Source: Entomospira nematocerorum (GTDB lineage: Bacteria; Spirochaetota; Spirochaetia; WRBN01). From it: a DNA stretch of 64,000 nucleotides. Below, one piece after another: positions 43,513 to 52,732 of the stretch. The notes beneath the pieces were generated by a model. The model made no database searches and had not been told where the DNA came from. It saw nothing but the letters and a program-made list of their open reading frames with translations. The DNA is taken from NCBI RefSeq assembly GCF_028748105.1, contig NZ_CP118168.1:1054001-1118000 (forward strand). Direction: 5' to 3'. Position 1 is the stretch's first letter, and each line of letters begins with the position of its first letter. Position numbers and translations under genes: made by a program.

Positions 43513-44467
43513 AGTTTCCTAAAGAATTCGTCCAAGCTCTTTGATAAATTTCAATAAGAATGGGCTCCAGAGGTGTACTCTCATCAGAACTCCGTAAACG
43601 ATGGGGTAGTGCGATAGTAATAATTTCTTTTATATCTTCATCGGTGACAAAGGTTCGATGTCGTAATAGAGCGAGAGCTTTGGCAGCGTGGACTATTTGC
43701 ATAGATGCCCGAGGAGAGGCTCCAAGGAGAATGCGAGAATCGTTGCGTGTAGCTTGCGCGATAGATGCCACTAGATTAATAAGCGTATCACTACAATACA
43801 CATAGTGAGCTAAATCGCGTATTTCTGAAATACGTTCTAGTGTAAGAGTGGGGGTAATATTGTTAAGATATGTTTTATTATTTTTGATATTTAATAGTGC
43901 AGTTTCATGTATAAGGGTGGGATATCCCATAGTAAGTTTGAATAAGAATCGATCTAACTCTGCAAGGGGAAGTTTATAGGACGCCTCACTGTCGATGGGG
44001 TTTTGTGTTGCAATGACGAAAAAGAGAGGAGATAGCGGATATGTTTTATTACTAATAGTAACTTGTGATTCAGCCATAGCTTCGAGAAGTGCACTTTGCG
44101 TTCTTGGATTAGCACGATTCAGTTCATCTGCTAGAACAATATCGGAAAAAACAGGTCCGGGTTCAAATCGAAAAATATTCTCTTTTGCATCATAAAATTC
44201 CACACCGGTAATATCATAAGGAAGAAGATCTGGTGTACATTGAATGCGTGAAGTTGTCGCCCCATCGATTAATTTTGATAGAGCTTTTGCCGCCGTTGTT
44301 TTACCAAGTCCAGGAACGTCTTCGATGAGAATATGTCCACCTGACAAAAATCCGGTGAGAATATATTCAATAAAATCCTCTTTGCCTAATATAATATTAT
44401 TGAATTGTGCTTTAAGAATGTTGATATCATCGATTGCCCCTTTAAAAAGCTCTTCATCCAATTGCAT
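43502..44467 (-). CDS. MoxR family AAA ATPase
   Basis: The 321-residue ATPase has Walker A VPGLGKTTAAKAL, then PDLLPYDITGVEFYD, Walker B IVLADELNRANPRTQSALLEAM, the sensor VIATQNPIDSEASYKLPLAELDRF, and the arginine-rich C-terminal lid (LLGASPRASMQIVHAAKALALL). MoxR ATPases remodel or activate protein complexes together with a DUF58/VWA partner, encoded next. The ATG at 44467 has AAAGGAG 5 bases away; another ATG at 44470 forms ATGA with the upstream stop. All neighbours overlap, so translation is coupled. Confidence 0.93.
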   Translation of the reverse strand: MQLDEELFKGAIDDINILKAQFNNIILGKEDFIEYILTGFLSGGHILIEDVPGLGKTTAAKALSKLIDGATTSRIQCTPDLLPYDITGVEFYDAKENIFRFEPGPVFSDIVLADELNRANPRTQSALLEAMAESQVTISNKTYPLSPLFFVIATQNPIDSEASYKLPLAELDRFLFKLTMGYPTLIHETALLNIKNNKTYLNNITPTLTLERISEIRDLAHYVYCSDTLINLVASIAQATRNDSRILLGASPRASMQIVHAAKALALLRHRTFVTDEDIKEIITIALPHRLRSSDESTPLEPILIEIYQRAWTNSLGNYES

Positions 44468-45036
44468 CATGACTCCTTTCTTGTTATTATAGCAGATAAT
44501 ACGGTAATATGTGATTGCTCATAGATAGAGATAATAAGCCTTGCGTTTAAGAGTGAGGGTTCTTTATGTCTAATAGTAAAAGATCGGATATCACGTTGCC
44601 ATAATGTATCATCTACAATACGATAGGTTATGAATGGTTGATCGGATCCTTGCCACTGCAAAGCGACTTCTATAGGATACTCTACCTCCTCTAGGAGACC
44701 TGTTGGTGTAATATTTACCTGGATAAACGCTGTTTGGTTGGAGTAATAAGCTTCTACTGCATAGTGAGATAAAGTAAGAATATGGGATGAGCCTGCATTT
44801 GAAGTTGAATGGGGCATAGCTTGCTTGTCACTTTGTTTGTGTAGTAGATATTGGGCTCCTAGAAAGAGTACCAAGATGATAGCAATATTAATGAATGTTG
44901 CGCGAGTAGTTTTCTTCCGGATAGCTTTAATAGAGTGCTTATCTGATGCGGTGGAGTAGTAGTTCTTGCTTGGTTTATAATGACGAAAGAACCCTTCATT
45001 AAGCCCCTCAGTCTCTGGTCGTCTATATCTACTCAT
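44467..45036 (-). CDS. Single-span envelope protein of the MoxR operon
   Basis: The 189-residue protein has a basic cytoplasmic part (about 45 residues), one membrane helix (FINIAIILVLFLGAQYLL) and a beta-rich periplasmic domain of about 120 residues (HYAVEAYYSNQTAFIQVNITPTGLLEEVEYPIEVALQW). I do not recognise a family. Its position between the lipoprotein and moxR genes, with 8-base and 4-base overlaps, makes it part of the same complex or pathway. Confidence 0.6.
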   Translation of the reverse strand: MSRYRRPETEGLNEGFFRHYKPSKNYYSTASDKHSIKAIRKKTTRATFINIAIILVLFLGAQYLLHKQSDKQAMPHSTSNAGSSHILTLSHYAVEAYYSNQTAFIQVNITPTGLLEEVEYPIEVALQWQGSDQPFITYRIVDDTLWQRDIRSFTIRHKEPSLLNARLIISIYEQSHITVLSAIITRKES

Positions 45037-46162
45037 CTGTAGCTACTCTCATAATCGATCCTACTTGATCCGTTCGCCACCAGGAAAATGTAACATGGCG
45101 TTCATGAATGGACATGGATGCAATCATGCCATTTCGTGCGAGATAGAGTTGACTCATCAGAGGAAGAATTCCATCATCTGGAAGGCGTAAAGTTATTTCT
45201 TCTTCTTTTTGCAAATTAGAGTTATCCTGATTTGATTTGTAAATCATAATATGGTAAGTATTTTCCTTAAAATTGAAGGCATAAAAGTAGATTCGTTGTA
45301 AATAATCCGATCCTAAGACTGTATATGGATAGACTCCATGAAGGGCCGGTAGGGCTAATTTTCCAATAATATCATTTTCTATTGTGTGGAAAATATATAT
45401 AACTGACTCATTTTTATTATCATGTACATGGGTTGCATTGATATAGGCAATGAGTCCATTTTCTGAAAGTTTAATATCCGTAATATAGATAATATCCTGA
45501 AGGTTAGATGAGAGGATTGCGGCGTTAATATCTATAGATACGGTGAGTAGTTCACCGCTATTGGAAAAGTGATAAATACGCCATTGATCATCTTCTCTTG
45601 TGATGACAGCCATCCCATTTGCAGTAGGTACGAGTGTATCAATGAAGGTAAAGGGTTCTCCAGCAATCCCAGTCTGTCCGAGGAAATAAAGATACTCCCC
45701 CCGTTCATTGAAGACCTTTATAATACGCTTAGGCGTAATATCACTAAATAATCCCGACTCCTTGATAAATGTGTGATCAACAGCGTAGATATAGGAATTA
45801 TGACTAATCTCCACTTGCTCTAATTCATTAAAATTATGATCCCACACACGATCTCCCAGTAATCGCTGCAAGGGGATATTGAGACGTGGTGTATAGAGTA
45901 GAGCAAGAATATCTCCATTGTTAGAAAATTTCATAACTTTACCAAGACTACTGTTGTAAACATAGAAAAAGCCATTATGTAGTACAAAACCATTACGATG
46001 AATAAGGCGTTGTTGGCTTCTATCAAAAAAGTCAATTTCATCTTCAAGAACACCCAGTTGTACGGTAAATAAATCTTGACGATCTAGCGTATATTCTTTA
46101 GGCTTACAAGCACCGTATAATAACGTTAATAAGATGATAAGCAGGATTGACTTCAGGTGCAT
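45029..46162 (-). CDS. Beta-propeller-like lipoprotein
   Basis: A lipoprotein signal (SILLIILLTLLYGACKPK) is followed by about 350 residues of repeated beta blades, such as GKVMKFSNNGDILALLY, KRIIKVFNERGEYLYFLGQTG and WRIYHFSNSGELL. Each has the N-x-G or S-N-x-G turn of NHL-type propellers. It resembles the LIC_12708-type spirochaete lipoproteins I recall, but that name is tentative. The start codon shares one base with the MscS stop (TAATG). It probably sits in the periplasm as a binding scaffold for the MoxR-operon proteins. Confidence 0.65.
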   Translation of the reverse strand: MHLKSILLIILLTLLYGACKPKEYTLDRQDLFTVQLGVLEDEIDFFDRSQQRLIHRNGFVLHNGFFYVYNSSLGKVMKFSNNGDILALLYTPRLNIPLQRLLGDRVWDHNFNELEQVEISHNSYIYAVDHTFIKESGLFSDITPKRIIKVFNERGEYLYFLGQTGIAGEPFTFIDTLVPTANGMAVITREDDQWRIYHFSNSGELLTVSIDINAAILSSNLQDIIYITDIKLSENGLIAYINATHVHDNKNESVIYIFHTIENDIIGKLALPALHGVYPYTVLGSDYLQRIYFYAFNFKENTYHIMIYKSNQDNSNLQKEEEITLRLPDDGILPLMSQLYLARNGMIASMSIHERHVTFSWWRTDQVGSIMRVATDE

Positions 46163-47454
46163 TAATAAGACTCCATATGAGTGATTTTTCGCATGGGCAC
46201 GGCCAGTTTAATATTGTGCTGCTCAAAGAGAGTTAGAATATCAAGATTTATCTGCTCTGTTGTACGCACAAATTCATCCCAAATGGTTGTATTTTGGCGA
46301 TAAACAATCTTAATAAGATAGCCATTTTCAAGGATATCCTCAAAATAAATGAGGGGGGGGAGTTCCTCTGGTGTAAGATTTTGATACTTTTTTTGAAATA
46401 GATCTTTTAAGATTGTAATACATAGATTAACCATCTCCTTAGATGTATCAAGGGATAAAATTAAGGAGATATCCCTACGTAAATAAGGCCGTTGGCTGAT
46501 ATTATTAATCGATAAATTTGACATGACCTGATTAGGAACTGTAGTTAGTTGTCCATTAAGAAGACGAATACGTGTGCTTCTAAATCCTATTTGCTCCACA
46601 ACTCCATCAATATTATCTACTTGAACGCGTTCGCCTAATTTGAAAGGATTATCTAGCATGATAGTAAAACCACCAAAGATATTTTTGAGAACGTCTTGGC
46701 TGGCTAATGCGATCGCAGCTCCTCCAATACCAAGTCCTGCAATAATTGCGGAGAGTGATTCTTCGCTAAAAATTTGAATAATGGAGATAATGACTACAGT
46801 AATTAAAATCGCTCTGAGAATGAGGGTAATAGCAGATGCGGCTGTTTTGTCAAGGGTATTTGTCTGCTGTTCACTTTTTGTCTGGATGAGATATAGGCCT
46901 AATGCTTCGATCATCTGGTTTAGAAAGTATCCCCAGGAGAGTGTAATCATGAGTTGCATAAAGTGTGTACTCATTGTGTGGAATGATGGAGATAGATTAA
47001 AGTAACGGCGAAGAATGAGCAATCCCATCGCAATGGTTAAAAAGCGAAGAGGCCATAATAACCCCAGGTAGATATATCGTAGAATAAGGGGGCTATTATC
47101 AGAATTTTTATTAACAATATATAGTATTTCGAAGAATTTAGAAACTCGGAATCCACTAAATAATAATAAAATAATATATCCAGTAAGGATAATTTGCGGT
47201 TTTATCCATATAGATAAAATGGATAGTAGCGGAATGGCTACAAGAAGAATGAAAAAAAGTTTATGTAACTTTTTCATATGGTGCAACAACATAGAGGACT
47301 CTTCTAACAGATCTCTGTGTTTACGTTGAAACTGCAAAAAAATACCGTACACAAAAATAAAGAAGAAGAGACTCAATGTTTGTGGTAAAAAGTGAAGCCA
47401 TAAGTTAGTATCACTACTTGGAGTCTGACTGATTAAAATATTGTTCCACTGCAT
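46162..47454 (-). CDS. MscS-type mechanosensitive channel
   Basis: The 430-residue protein has about five N-terminal helices and then the MscS core: LSAIIAGLGIGGAAIALASQDVLKNIFGGFTIMLDNPFKLGERVQVDNIDGVVEQIGFRSTR. The Gly/Ala-rich TM3 lines the pore; the beta domain that follows forms the side portals. Such channels open under membrane tension to release solutes on osmotic downshock. The ATG at 47454 has AAGGAG at the right distance; another ATG is at 47460. The gene overlaps the M23 gene by 41 bases. Confidence 0.93.
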   Translation of the reverse strand: MQWNNILISQTPSSDTNLWLHFLPQTLSLFFFIFVYGIFLQFQRKHRDLLEESSMLLHHMKKLHKLFFILLVAIPLLSILSIWIKPQIILTGYIILLLFSGFRVSKFFEILYIVNKNSDNSPLILRYIYLGLLWPLRFLTIAMGLLILRRYFNLSPSFHTMSTHFMQLMITLSWGYFLNQMIEALGLYLIQTKSEQQTNTLDKTAASAITLILRAILITVVIISIIQIFSEESLSAIIAGLGIGGAAIALASQDVLKNIFGGFTIMLDNPFKLGERVQVDNIDGVVEQIGFRSTRIRLLNGQLTTVPNQVMSNLSINNISQRPYLRRDISLILSLDTSKEMVNLCITILKDLFQKKYQNLTPEELPPLIYFEDILENGYLIKIVYRQNTTIWDEFVRTTEQINLDILTLFEQHNIKLAVPMRKITHMESY

Positions 47455-48823
47455 GTACATGCTCCTTGAATTGTTCTAATTGTTCTCCCTTTAATGTAAT
47501 ACCACTACTCATGGTTCGCACAACAGTTGCTGGATTTTTTCGTTGTCCATTAACCCAAACTTCATAATGCACATGCGGGCCAGTTGACATTCCTGTGCTA
47601 CCAACATAGCCAATAGTTTGGCCTTGTCGTACCTTTGCGCCAACAGGTGCCGATGCAGCAAAGGATGACATATGGGCATAAAGAGTCATAAGGCCATTAG
47701 AGTGTTGTACTTTTACGTAGTTTCCGTATCCTTTTGGATCCCATCCACGATGAATTACGATACCATTACCTGCACTCATGATGGGTGTTCCCATTGGTGC
47801 TGCGAAGTCAAGAGCTGGGTGAAATTCGCTGTATCCATATACGGGATTCACTCTTGCAGAGTATCCAGATGTGAGGCGTCCTCCTTGGACTGGCATTAAA
47901 AAAAGCGCCTTTTGCACACTGCTACCTTTGCGATCAAAATAGTCAACCTCACCAGGTTCATATTCATAGCGAAAGGATTCAAACGTTCCACTATTGAGCT
48001 CTAAGCGTGCAGCAAGAATATTCCCAGCACGTATGACCTCCCCATTACTGTTACTATACTCTTCAAAGACTAAATCAAATCGATTGCCTGGGTGTATATC
48101 TCGTTGGAAATCCACACTAAATGCAAAGAGATCGAACATCTCTATGAGCTTATTGGCAGGTGCTCCAGATTGTAGTCCTGAGAGATACAGACTTGATTCA
48201 ATACTACCAGAGATAGTTCTATTAGTTTGGGATATATATTCATCAAACTGTTTAATGCTAAACTCATTATTAGGATTACGAAACACTTGTGTTGTTTGAT
48301 ATGTTTTTGGTGCTGTGATAGTCACAGATTCGAGAGTTTTGCTTTGATTATCGGTATTCGTTTGATAGGTAATAATGACTTCCTGACCAACGGGAATGCG
48401 TCGCAAATTATAGTGATTACCCAAAGTGTTGACGGCAGCATAGACCCCTTCAAGATCAGGCATATGACGTAGAATTGCATTAGCAAGCACTTCTCCATTA
48501 CCCATTGTCAGCATTGATGCCTGTACTTCGGGAAAAGATTGCGAAGAGCTTCTCGCAGGAGGGGTTAATATTGGTGTGGCTGAAACTTTTTCACGAGAGA
48601 GAAATGGATATAATATAAAGGGACTTGCACTAGCTATAGCTGCAATGAGCCATAGAAATATTGCTATAGGTGGATTTTTGAGTATATTATAGGCGGGTTG
48701 CTTTCTTACTTTTATTTCTGATGCATTTAGAGAGGAGCGAAACCAAACCTGATTGACGTTCTCCAAGTGTGTTTGCCTTGTTTTATTTTTTGTATCACGA
48801 TTTTTAAGCGAGGGAAGAGCCAT
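47414..48823 (-). CDS. M23 family metallopeptidase
   Basis: The 469-residue protein has one membrane anchor (IAIFLWLIAAIASASPFILYPFL) near residue 60, a middle region with an OapA/LysM-like part, and a C-terminal M23 domain. The zinc ligands are HPALDFAAP (H-x3-D) and GPHVHYEVW (H-x-H), with YAHMS between. It is expected to cleave peptide cross-links in peptidoglycan or to activate amidases. All metal ligands are present, so it should be active. It is the first gene of the overlapping nine-gene operon and is 121 bases after the LysM-M23 gene. Confidence 0.92.
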   Translation of the reverse strand: MALPSLKNRDTKNKTRQTHLENVNQVWFRSSLNASEIKVRKQPAYNILKNPPIAIFLWLIAAIASASPFILYPFLSREKVSATPILTPPARSSSQSFPEVQASMLTMGNGEVLANAILRHMPDLEGVYAAVNTLGNHYNLRRIPVGQEVIITYQTNTDNQSKTLESVTITAPKTYQTTQVFRNPNNEFSIKQFDEYISQTNRTISGSIESSLYLSGLQSGAPANKLIEMFDLFAFSVDFQRDIHPGNRFDLVFEEYSNSNGEVIRAGNILAARLELNSGTFESFRYEYEPGEVDYFDRKGSSVQKALFLMPVQGGRLTSGYSARVNPVYGYSEFHPALDFAAPMGTPIMSAGNGIVIHRGWDPKGYGNYVKVQHSNGLMTLYAHMSSFAASAPVGAKVRQGQTIGYVGSTGMSTGPHVHYEVWVNGQRKNPATVVRTMSSGITLKGEQLEQFKEHVHAVEQYFNQSDSK

Positions 48824-48944
48824 GAACTTCTCCTATAAATTTTCAAGAATAACCTAGATGGATTTTTTACACATATGTAAGCTGACACAAAGCTGATTAT
48901 ACATTATATATTGATATCGGTCTCTATTACTTTATAATTAATAC

Positions 48945-49859
48945 TTATGAGCTCATAAAAAAGGGCTTAGGATCTACGGGAATTCCATTTTTTCTGATTT
49001 CAAAATGGAGATGTGGTCCGGTGGAGAGACCGGAATTCCCACTAATAGCAATATGCTCTCCAGCATGCACCATTTGTCCTATGTGTACTAAATATTTAGT
49101 AAGGTGTCCGTAAATTGTCTCAAATCCTTGTGCATGTTGTAAAATGACATGATAGCCTAGTACATTATTATATCCTGTATAGGTCACAGTGCCAGTGCGA
49201 GAGGCGTAGACAGGCGACCCCGAGGCAAGACGTAAATCAATGCCATTATGGTGGTGATAGCTTTGATGTGCAATTGGATCCAGTCTTTTTCCATAATCAC
49301 TGGTAATAATTCTAACACCGGTAATGGGCCAGAGAAAAAAGCCCGACATGAAAGTCAATCTTTCTTGTGGAGAGAATTTTTGGTTGCTATATACTCGCAT
49401 ATATATGTCATGTTCTGTGATTTGTTCTGTATAAACAGCATTGAAATAGGGACTTTCTTGTAATCGATTTAAAGCGGATTGAAAGAGTGCTTCTTCGGAA
49501 TCTTCTCGCAGATAGAGTGCAGGAAGATTCGGAATGATGATGATTTGATTCGATTCTAGAAGCTGTGGGGATGCTATTTGGTTTACTGATGCAATACTGT
49601 CGTAGTTAAGATTAAAGCGTGCAGCAATAGTATAAATACTCTCACCATCTTTCACACGATAAAAGTAAAAATTGAGAGGGAGTATCTCTTTTTTTTGAGC
49701 AATACGTTGATAATTCGTATCAATTTCTTGGATAGCACGGGCGAAGTTCGGATCTTCCTTTGATAAGAACTGAATTGTCTCTTGGGTATATGCTGTAAAG
49801 GATACAAGCATAATCAAGAATATGTGTGAGACAAGTGGTTTCAACATGATGGCAGTCAT
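48945..49859 (-). CDS. LysM-M23 peptidoglycan peptidase
   Basis: A signal peptide (HIFLIMLVSFTAYTQ) is followed by a LysM domain (YRVKDGESIYTIAARFNLNYDSIASVN...NQIIIIP), which binds peptidoglycan. The C-terminal M23 domain has HHNGIDLRLA for H-x3-D, IYGHL, and GPHLHFEIR for H-x-H. It is a second, distinct endopeptidase beside the anchored one and is likely to be secreted into the periplasm. It is 22 bases before the start of the gene preceding it (CorA), so the two may be one transcript. All zinc ligands are present. Confidence 0.92.
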   Translation of the reverse strand: MTAIMLKPLVSHIFLIMLVSFTAYTQETIQFLSKEDPNFARAIQEIDTNYQRIAQKKEILPLNFYFYRVKDGESIYTIAARFNLNYDSIASVNQIASPQLLESNQIIIIPNLPALYLREDSEEALFQSALNRLQESPYFNAVYTEQITEHDIYMRVYSNQKFSPQERLTFMSGFFLWPITGVRIITSDYGKRLDPIAHQSYHHHNGIDLRLASGSPVYASRTGTVTYTGYNNVLGYHVILQHAQGFETIYGHLTKYLVHIGQMVHAGEHIAISGNSGLSTGPHLHFEIRKNGIPVDPKPFFMSS

Positions 49860-49881
49860 TACTCTCCTTAGTATAGGAGCA

Positions 49882-51036
49882 TTATAGCCATTTTTTACGC
49901 TTCATGTAAAGGATGATCCATAAAGAAATAATAATCATGGTTGTCCAAACAATCGCATAGCCATAGCGCCATTTGAGCTCAGGCATATAATCAAAATTCA
50001 TTCCGTAGAGTCCAACAATAAATGTTAGTGGAATAAATACGGTAGAGACAACGGTTAATGTTTTCATGATTTGATTTAACTTTTGATCTGAAAGAGAGTA
50101 ATAGAGATTCATTAAATTATTGAGGCTATCGCGATGGAAATTAAGATTTTCCGTAAGCTTAAGCAGATGATCACGAATATTTCCAAAATAGGTACTTGTC
50201 TCTGTATCATCAAATACCATAAAGCCAGACTTCAGTAGGAGAATAATTTCTGTGAGAGGCATAATCTCTTTTCTTAGTAAGAAAAGATACTGATTTAAGT
50301 TATAGAGATTTTCAATAAGATCAGCTTGATATGCTTTAAAGAGTTGATGGCTAAGTGTATCTACTTCGGAGCCAACAATCTCTAACAGATCAAAGTATTG
50401 ATCGATCAGTCCATCCAATAAGAAGTGTAGGAGGAAATCACTACGTATTCTGGGTAGAACACGTGTTGTATGGAGGATACGATTACGCATTGTTGTAAAT
50501 GAATCATGTCCAGGACTTTGGAATGTAAGCACAAACCATGATCCCACTACAAAGGAAATTTTAATATTTTGAAAAAGGTTTTGTTGGTTATTTTGATAGG
50601 GCATTCGATAGAAACTTTGTAAATTGAGAAATCCGTACTCTTCAAAATCTTCCAACTTAGTTCCAAGGGTTTCATCTGTTATGTTATCCGCTGTCATTGG
50701 GTGCAGTGGAAATTTACTTGATAATTGTTTGAGTACCAAACTAATATCGCTAGTACAAATATCAATCCATAGCAGATCTCGTGATGAAGCATCCATTTGT
50801 GATAGATACAACTCTAACTCAGGTAGACTATCTAGCGATGTAAGTTGGAAGCATCGCTTGTCTGGATGATGGTGGATTATTTTGATGAAAGAATTTTTCT
50901 CTGTATTGTGGCTTAAGTCTGGTAAGAGGGATGGATCATCTTCTGTCTCTACTTCAACAGTAACAGCCTCTTCTTCTTGTGAGTGCACATGCGTATAATG
51001 CCGATGATTAATGATTAATTTTTTTAGTATTGACAT
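49882..51036 (-). CDS. corA: CorA family divalent-cation transporter
   Basis: The 384-residue protein has a long soluble N-terminal part and two C-terminal membrane helices. The first ends with the GMN signature (LTFIVGLYGMNFDYMPELKW) that selects hydrated magnesium. The helical part (LLDGLIDQYFDLLEIVGSEVDTL) is the stalk of the pentamer. It imports magnesium, cobalt or nickel. It is adjacent to the peptidoglycan peptidase gene. Confidence 0.93.
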   Translation of the reverse strand: MSILKKLIINHRHYTHVHSQEEEAVTVEVETEDDPSLLPDLSHNTEKNSFIKIIHHHPDKRCFQLTSLDSLPELELYLSQMDASSRDLLWIDICTSDISLVLKQLSSKFPLHPMTADNITDETLGTKLEDFEEYGFLNLQSFYRMPYQNNQQNLFQNIKISFVVGSWFVLTFQSPGHDSFTTMRNRILHTTRVLPRIRSDFLLHFLLDGLIDQYFDLLEIVGSEVDTLSHQLFKAYQADLIENLYNLNQYLFLLRKEIMPLTEIILLLKSGFMVFDDTETSTYFGNIRDHLLKLTENLNFHRDSLNNLMNLYYSLSDQKLNQIMKTLTVVSTVFIPLTFIVGLYGMNFDYMPELKWRYGYAIVWTTMIIISLWIILYMKRKKWL

Positions 51037-51224
51037 AAGGATTTCTCTCTAGGTTTTATGTAGTAAATATAAAGAATATTTGTTTATTTGATAATACCTA
51101 TTTTATATTTACTAAAATAAATTTATCTATAATCATATATGAATACTATTAAAACTATAGATAGTGTTTTAGTTAAATATTTACATTGTAATAGAATAAT
51201 ACATTAATAATAGTAGATTTATTG
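51037..51224. other. A+T-rich intergenic stretch
   Basis: This stretch between corA and the promoter at 51225 has no convincing gene. It contains loosely matched CTATAGAT/ATCTATA-type inverted repeats; their role is unclear. Confidence 0.35.
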
Positions 51225-51255
51225 TTGATTTTACATCATTTTATATATATGATGT
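51225..51255 (+). promoter_or_regulatory. Promoter with overlapping inverted repeat
   Basis: TTGATT (51225-51230), 17 bases, then TATGAT (51248-51253). The spacer and -10 box carry ACATCAT (51233-51239) and ATGATGT (51249-51255), a 7-bp inverted repeat that could be an operator. Confidence 0.6.
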
Positions 51256-51281
51256 ATATAGATATTATTGTATGGAGGTTA

Positions 51282-51341
51282 ATGATGGCAGTACTTATAT
51301 CATTCTTTATTCAGATTTATGGATGGATCCTAACTCTATAG
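51282..51341 (+). CDS. Predicted 19-residue hydrophobic membrane peptide
   Basis: ATGATG... encodes MMAVLISFFIQIYGWILTL and stops. Thirteen or more residues are strongly hydrophobic and no charge is present, so it would span or insert in the membrane. TGGAGGT lies 6-9 bases before the ATGs. A promoter (51225-51253) and a tetraloop terminator (51376-51402) frame it as an isolated single-gene transcript of about 140 bases. Size and composition recall type I toxins such as Ibs or Ldr, but no antisense RNA is proven. It could also be a leader or regulatory peptide. The coding assignment is inferred from the signals around it, not from homology. Confidence 0.45.
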   Translation: MMAVLISFFIQIYGWILTL

Positions 51342-51375
51342 GAATCCGTAAATTTTGATAGATATCATGATAGTC

Positions 51376-51402
51376 AGAGTGATCGAAAGATCACTCTCTT
51401 TT
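51376..51402 (+). terminator. GAAA-tetraloop terminator
   Basis: A 9-bp perfect stem (AGAGTGATC / GATCACTCT) with a GAAA loop is followed by CTTTT. It ends the transcript of the small peptide gene. It abuts the stop of the convergent carrier gene at 51401. Confidence 0.8.
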
Positions 51403-52732
51403 ATAGGGGTAAATAAAGCTGTATCAGCAATGAGGCGAGACCAAGTACTACCGGAAGCCATGTGCGCTTGATCAGAGAGGGCATCGTTATCTGCAAGTGT
51501 TGACTAGTTACGATCATGACGGCTGCAAGATGGGAGAATGTTCTACTGCTATGAGCCGTAACCTCGAGTAGTGTACTGAGTTTCCATCCTTCTATATGAG
51601 CGATATTCGCAAATATTGGAACCAGCGGTGCAAGACCAAAATATAGAGCTAAGCCACTTCCAGTTGTGATTCCTACAGTTAGAATACTCAATACTAAGAC
51701 AAAGACTATCCCAATGGATCCTAGCGTACTGATTTGAAGAATTTCAGAAAGATATGTAATTATCTGTGAATTTTTAATCATTGTCGTGAATAATCCAGCA
51801 CTGATGACAATAGACCCAACTTGAATGAGTCCTTGTGCAGCACCTTGCCATAAGTATAGTGCCTTCTCGAGGGATGAGCGAATACTTTTATGTAGTAGGA
51901 TATCTATAAGTATGCTGACTGTTGTTGCTAAAAAGATCATTGTGATAATATTGATATCTATATTACTGGGGATAAGACTAAAAAAAATAAAAAAAATGAT
52001 CGGCAGTAGCGGTAATATCGCTTTGACTGTATCCAAATGGGATATCTGCAATTGTTCTACTTGCACGTGATGTAGCCTTCTTGCCGGTAGGAGTCCCTCT
52101 TTTTTATCACAGAAATAGTGCCATAATCCATGAGTTAAAGCCATGATACACAACATGGGCAGGGTGATTGTATAGCTGAGAGAGATATATTTCACTAAAC
52201 TCATCTGAAGAGCTTGTGCGGACATGGAGGTTTCAATCGCTAATGGGCTAGGCATAATTCCTGGACTACTAACTATGATACTCCCAATCGCAATAGAAGA
52301 GAGTCTCGCTTCTTTTAGTAGTGGATAAAGTGTAGCTAATAGAAGAATTGCGAGTGCGGCAGCACTCGTAATAACAGTGGATAGTAAACTGGCAATGATA
52401 AAGGATACCATGAGTAAAAGATAAGGGTGTCGAATACGGCGAAGTTTTGGCGTAAAGATTTTGATGAGAGCATCATTTGCGCCTATGTGTTGCATATAGG
52501 TATTATAGCCAAAGAGAATCATTATAATATATGCTGTATTCGTAAAACTGTTATGTATACTTTGAGTGATAATTTTTAAGGGAGATTCTTGGCTGATACC
52601 CGTTAGAAATTGTAGATAGATAGAGAGACTGGCAATAATAATTAGCCAGACACTTGTTGGTAGTCGTCTTCTTAATCCTATAAACAATAAGATAAAGGAA
52701 AGAATCAGAAGAAGGATAGAGACTATGATCAT
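51401..52732 (-). CDS. DcuC-like C4-dicarboxylate carrier family protein
   Basis: The 443-residue protein has twelve or so hydrophobic helices. Early motifs such as SVITSAAALAILLLATLYPLL and GSIIVSSPGIMPSPLAIETS resemble the DcuC/arsenite-permease-like (IT superfamily) carriers. They have two inverted hairpins with small residues. Such proteins exchange succinate, fumarate or similar acids across the inner membrane. The substrate is not sure. It has no clear ribosome-binding site. It stands alone next to the small-peptide gene. Confidence 0.7.
   Translation of the reverse strand: MIIVSILLLILSFILLFIGLRRRLPTSVWLIIIASLSIYLQFLTGISQESPLKIITQSIHNSFTNTAYIIMILFGYNTYMQHIGANDALIKIFTPKLRRIRHPYLLLMVSFIIASLLSTVITSAAALAILLLATLYPLLKEARLSSIAIGSIIVSSPGIMPSPLAIETSMSAQALQMSLVKYISLSYTITLPMLCIMALTHGLWHYFCDKKEGLLPARRLHHVQVEQLQISHLDTVKAILPLLPIIFFIFFSLIPSNIDINIITMIFLATTVSILIDILLHKSIRSSLEKALYLWQGAAQGLIQVGSIVISAGLFTTMIKNSQIITYLSEILQISTLGSIGIVFVLVLSILTVGITTGSGLALYFGLAPLVPIFANIAHIEGWKLSTLLEVTAHSSRTFSHLAAVMIVTSQHLQITMPSLIKRTWLPVVLGLASLLIQLYLPL

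Noticed and set aside
44150..44180. tRNA T-loop-like GGTTCAAATCG
   Set aside because: It is inside the moxR coding sequence and has no matching acceptor or anticodon arms. No tRNA gene was found in the window.
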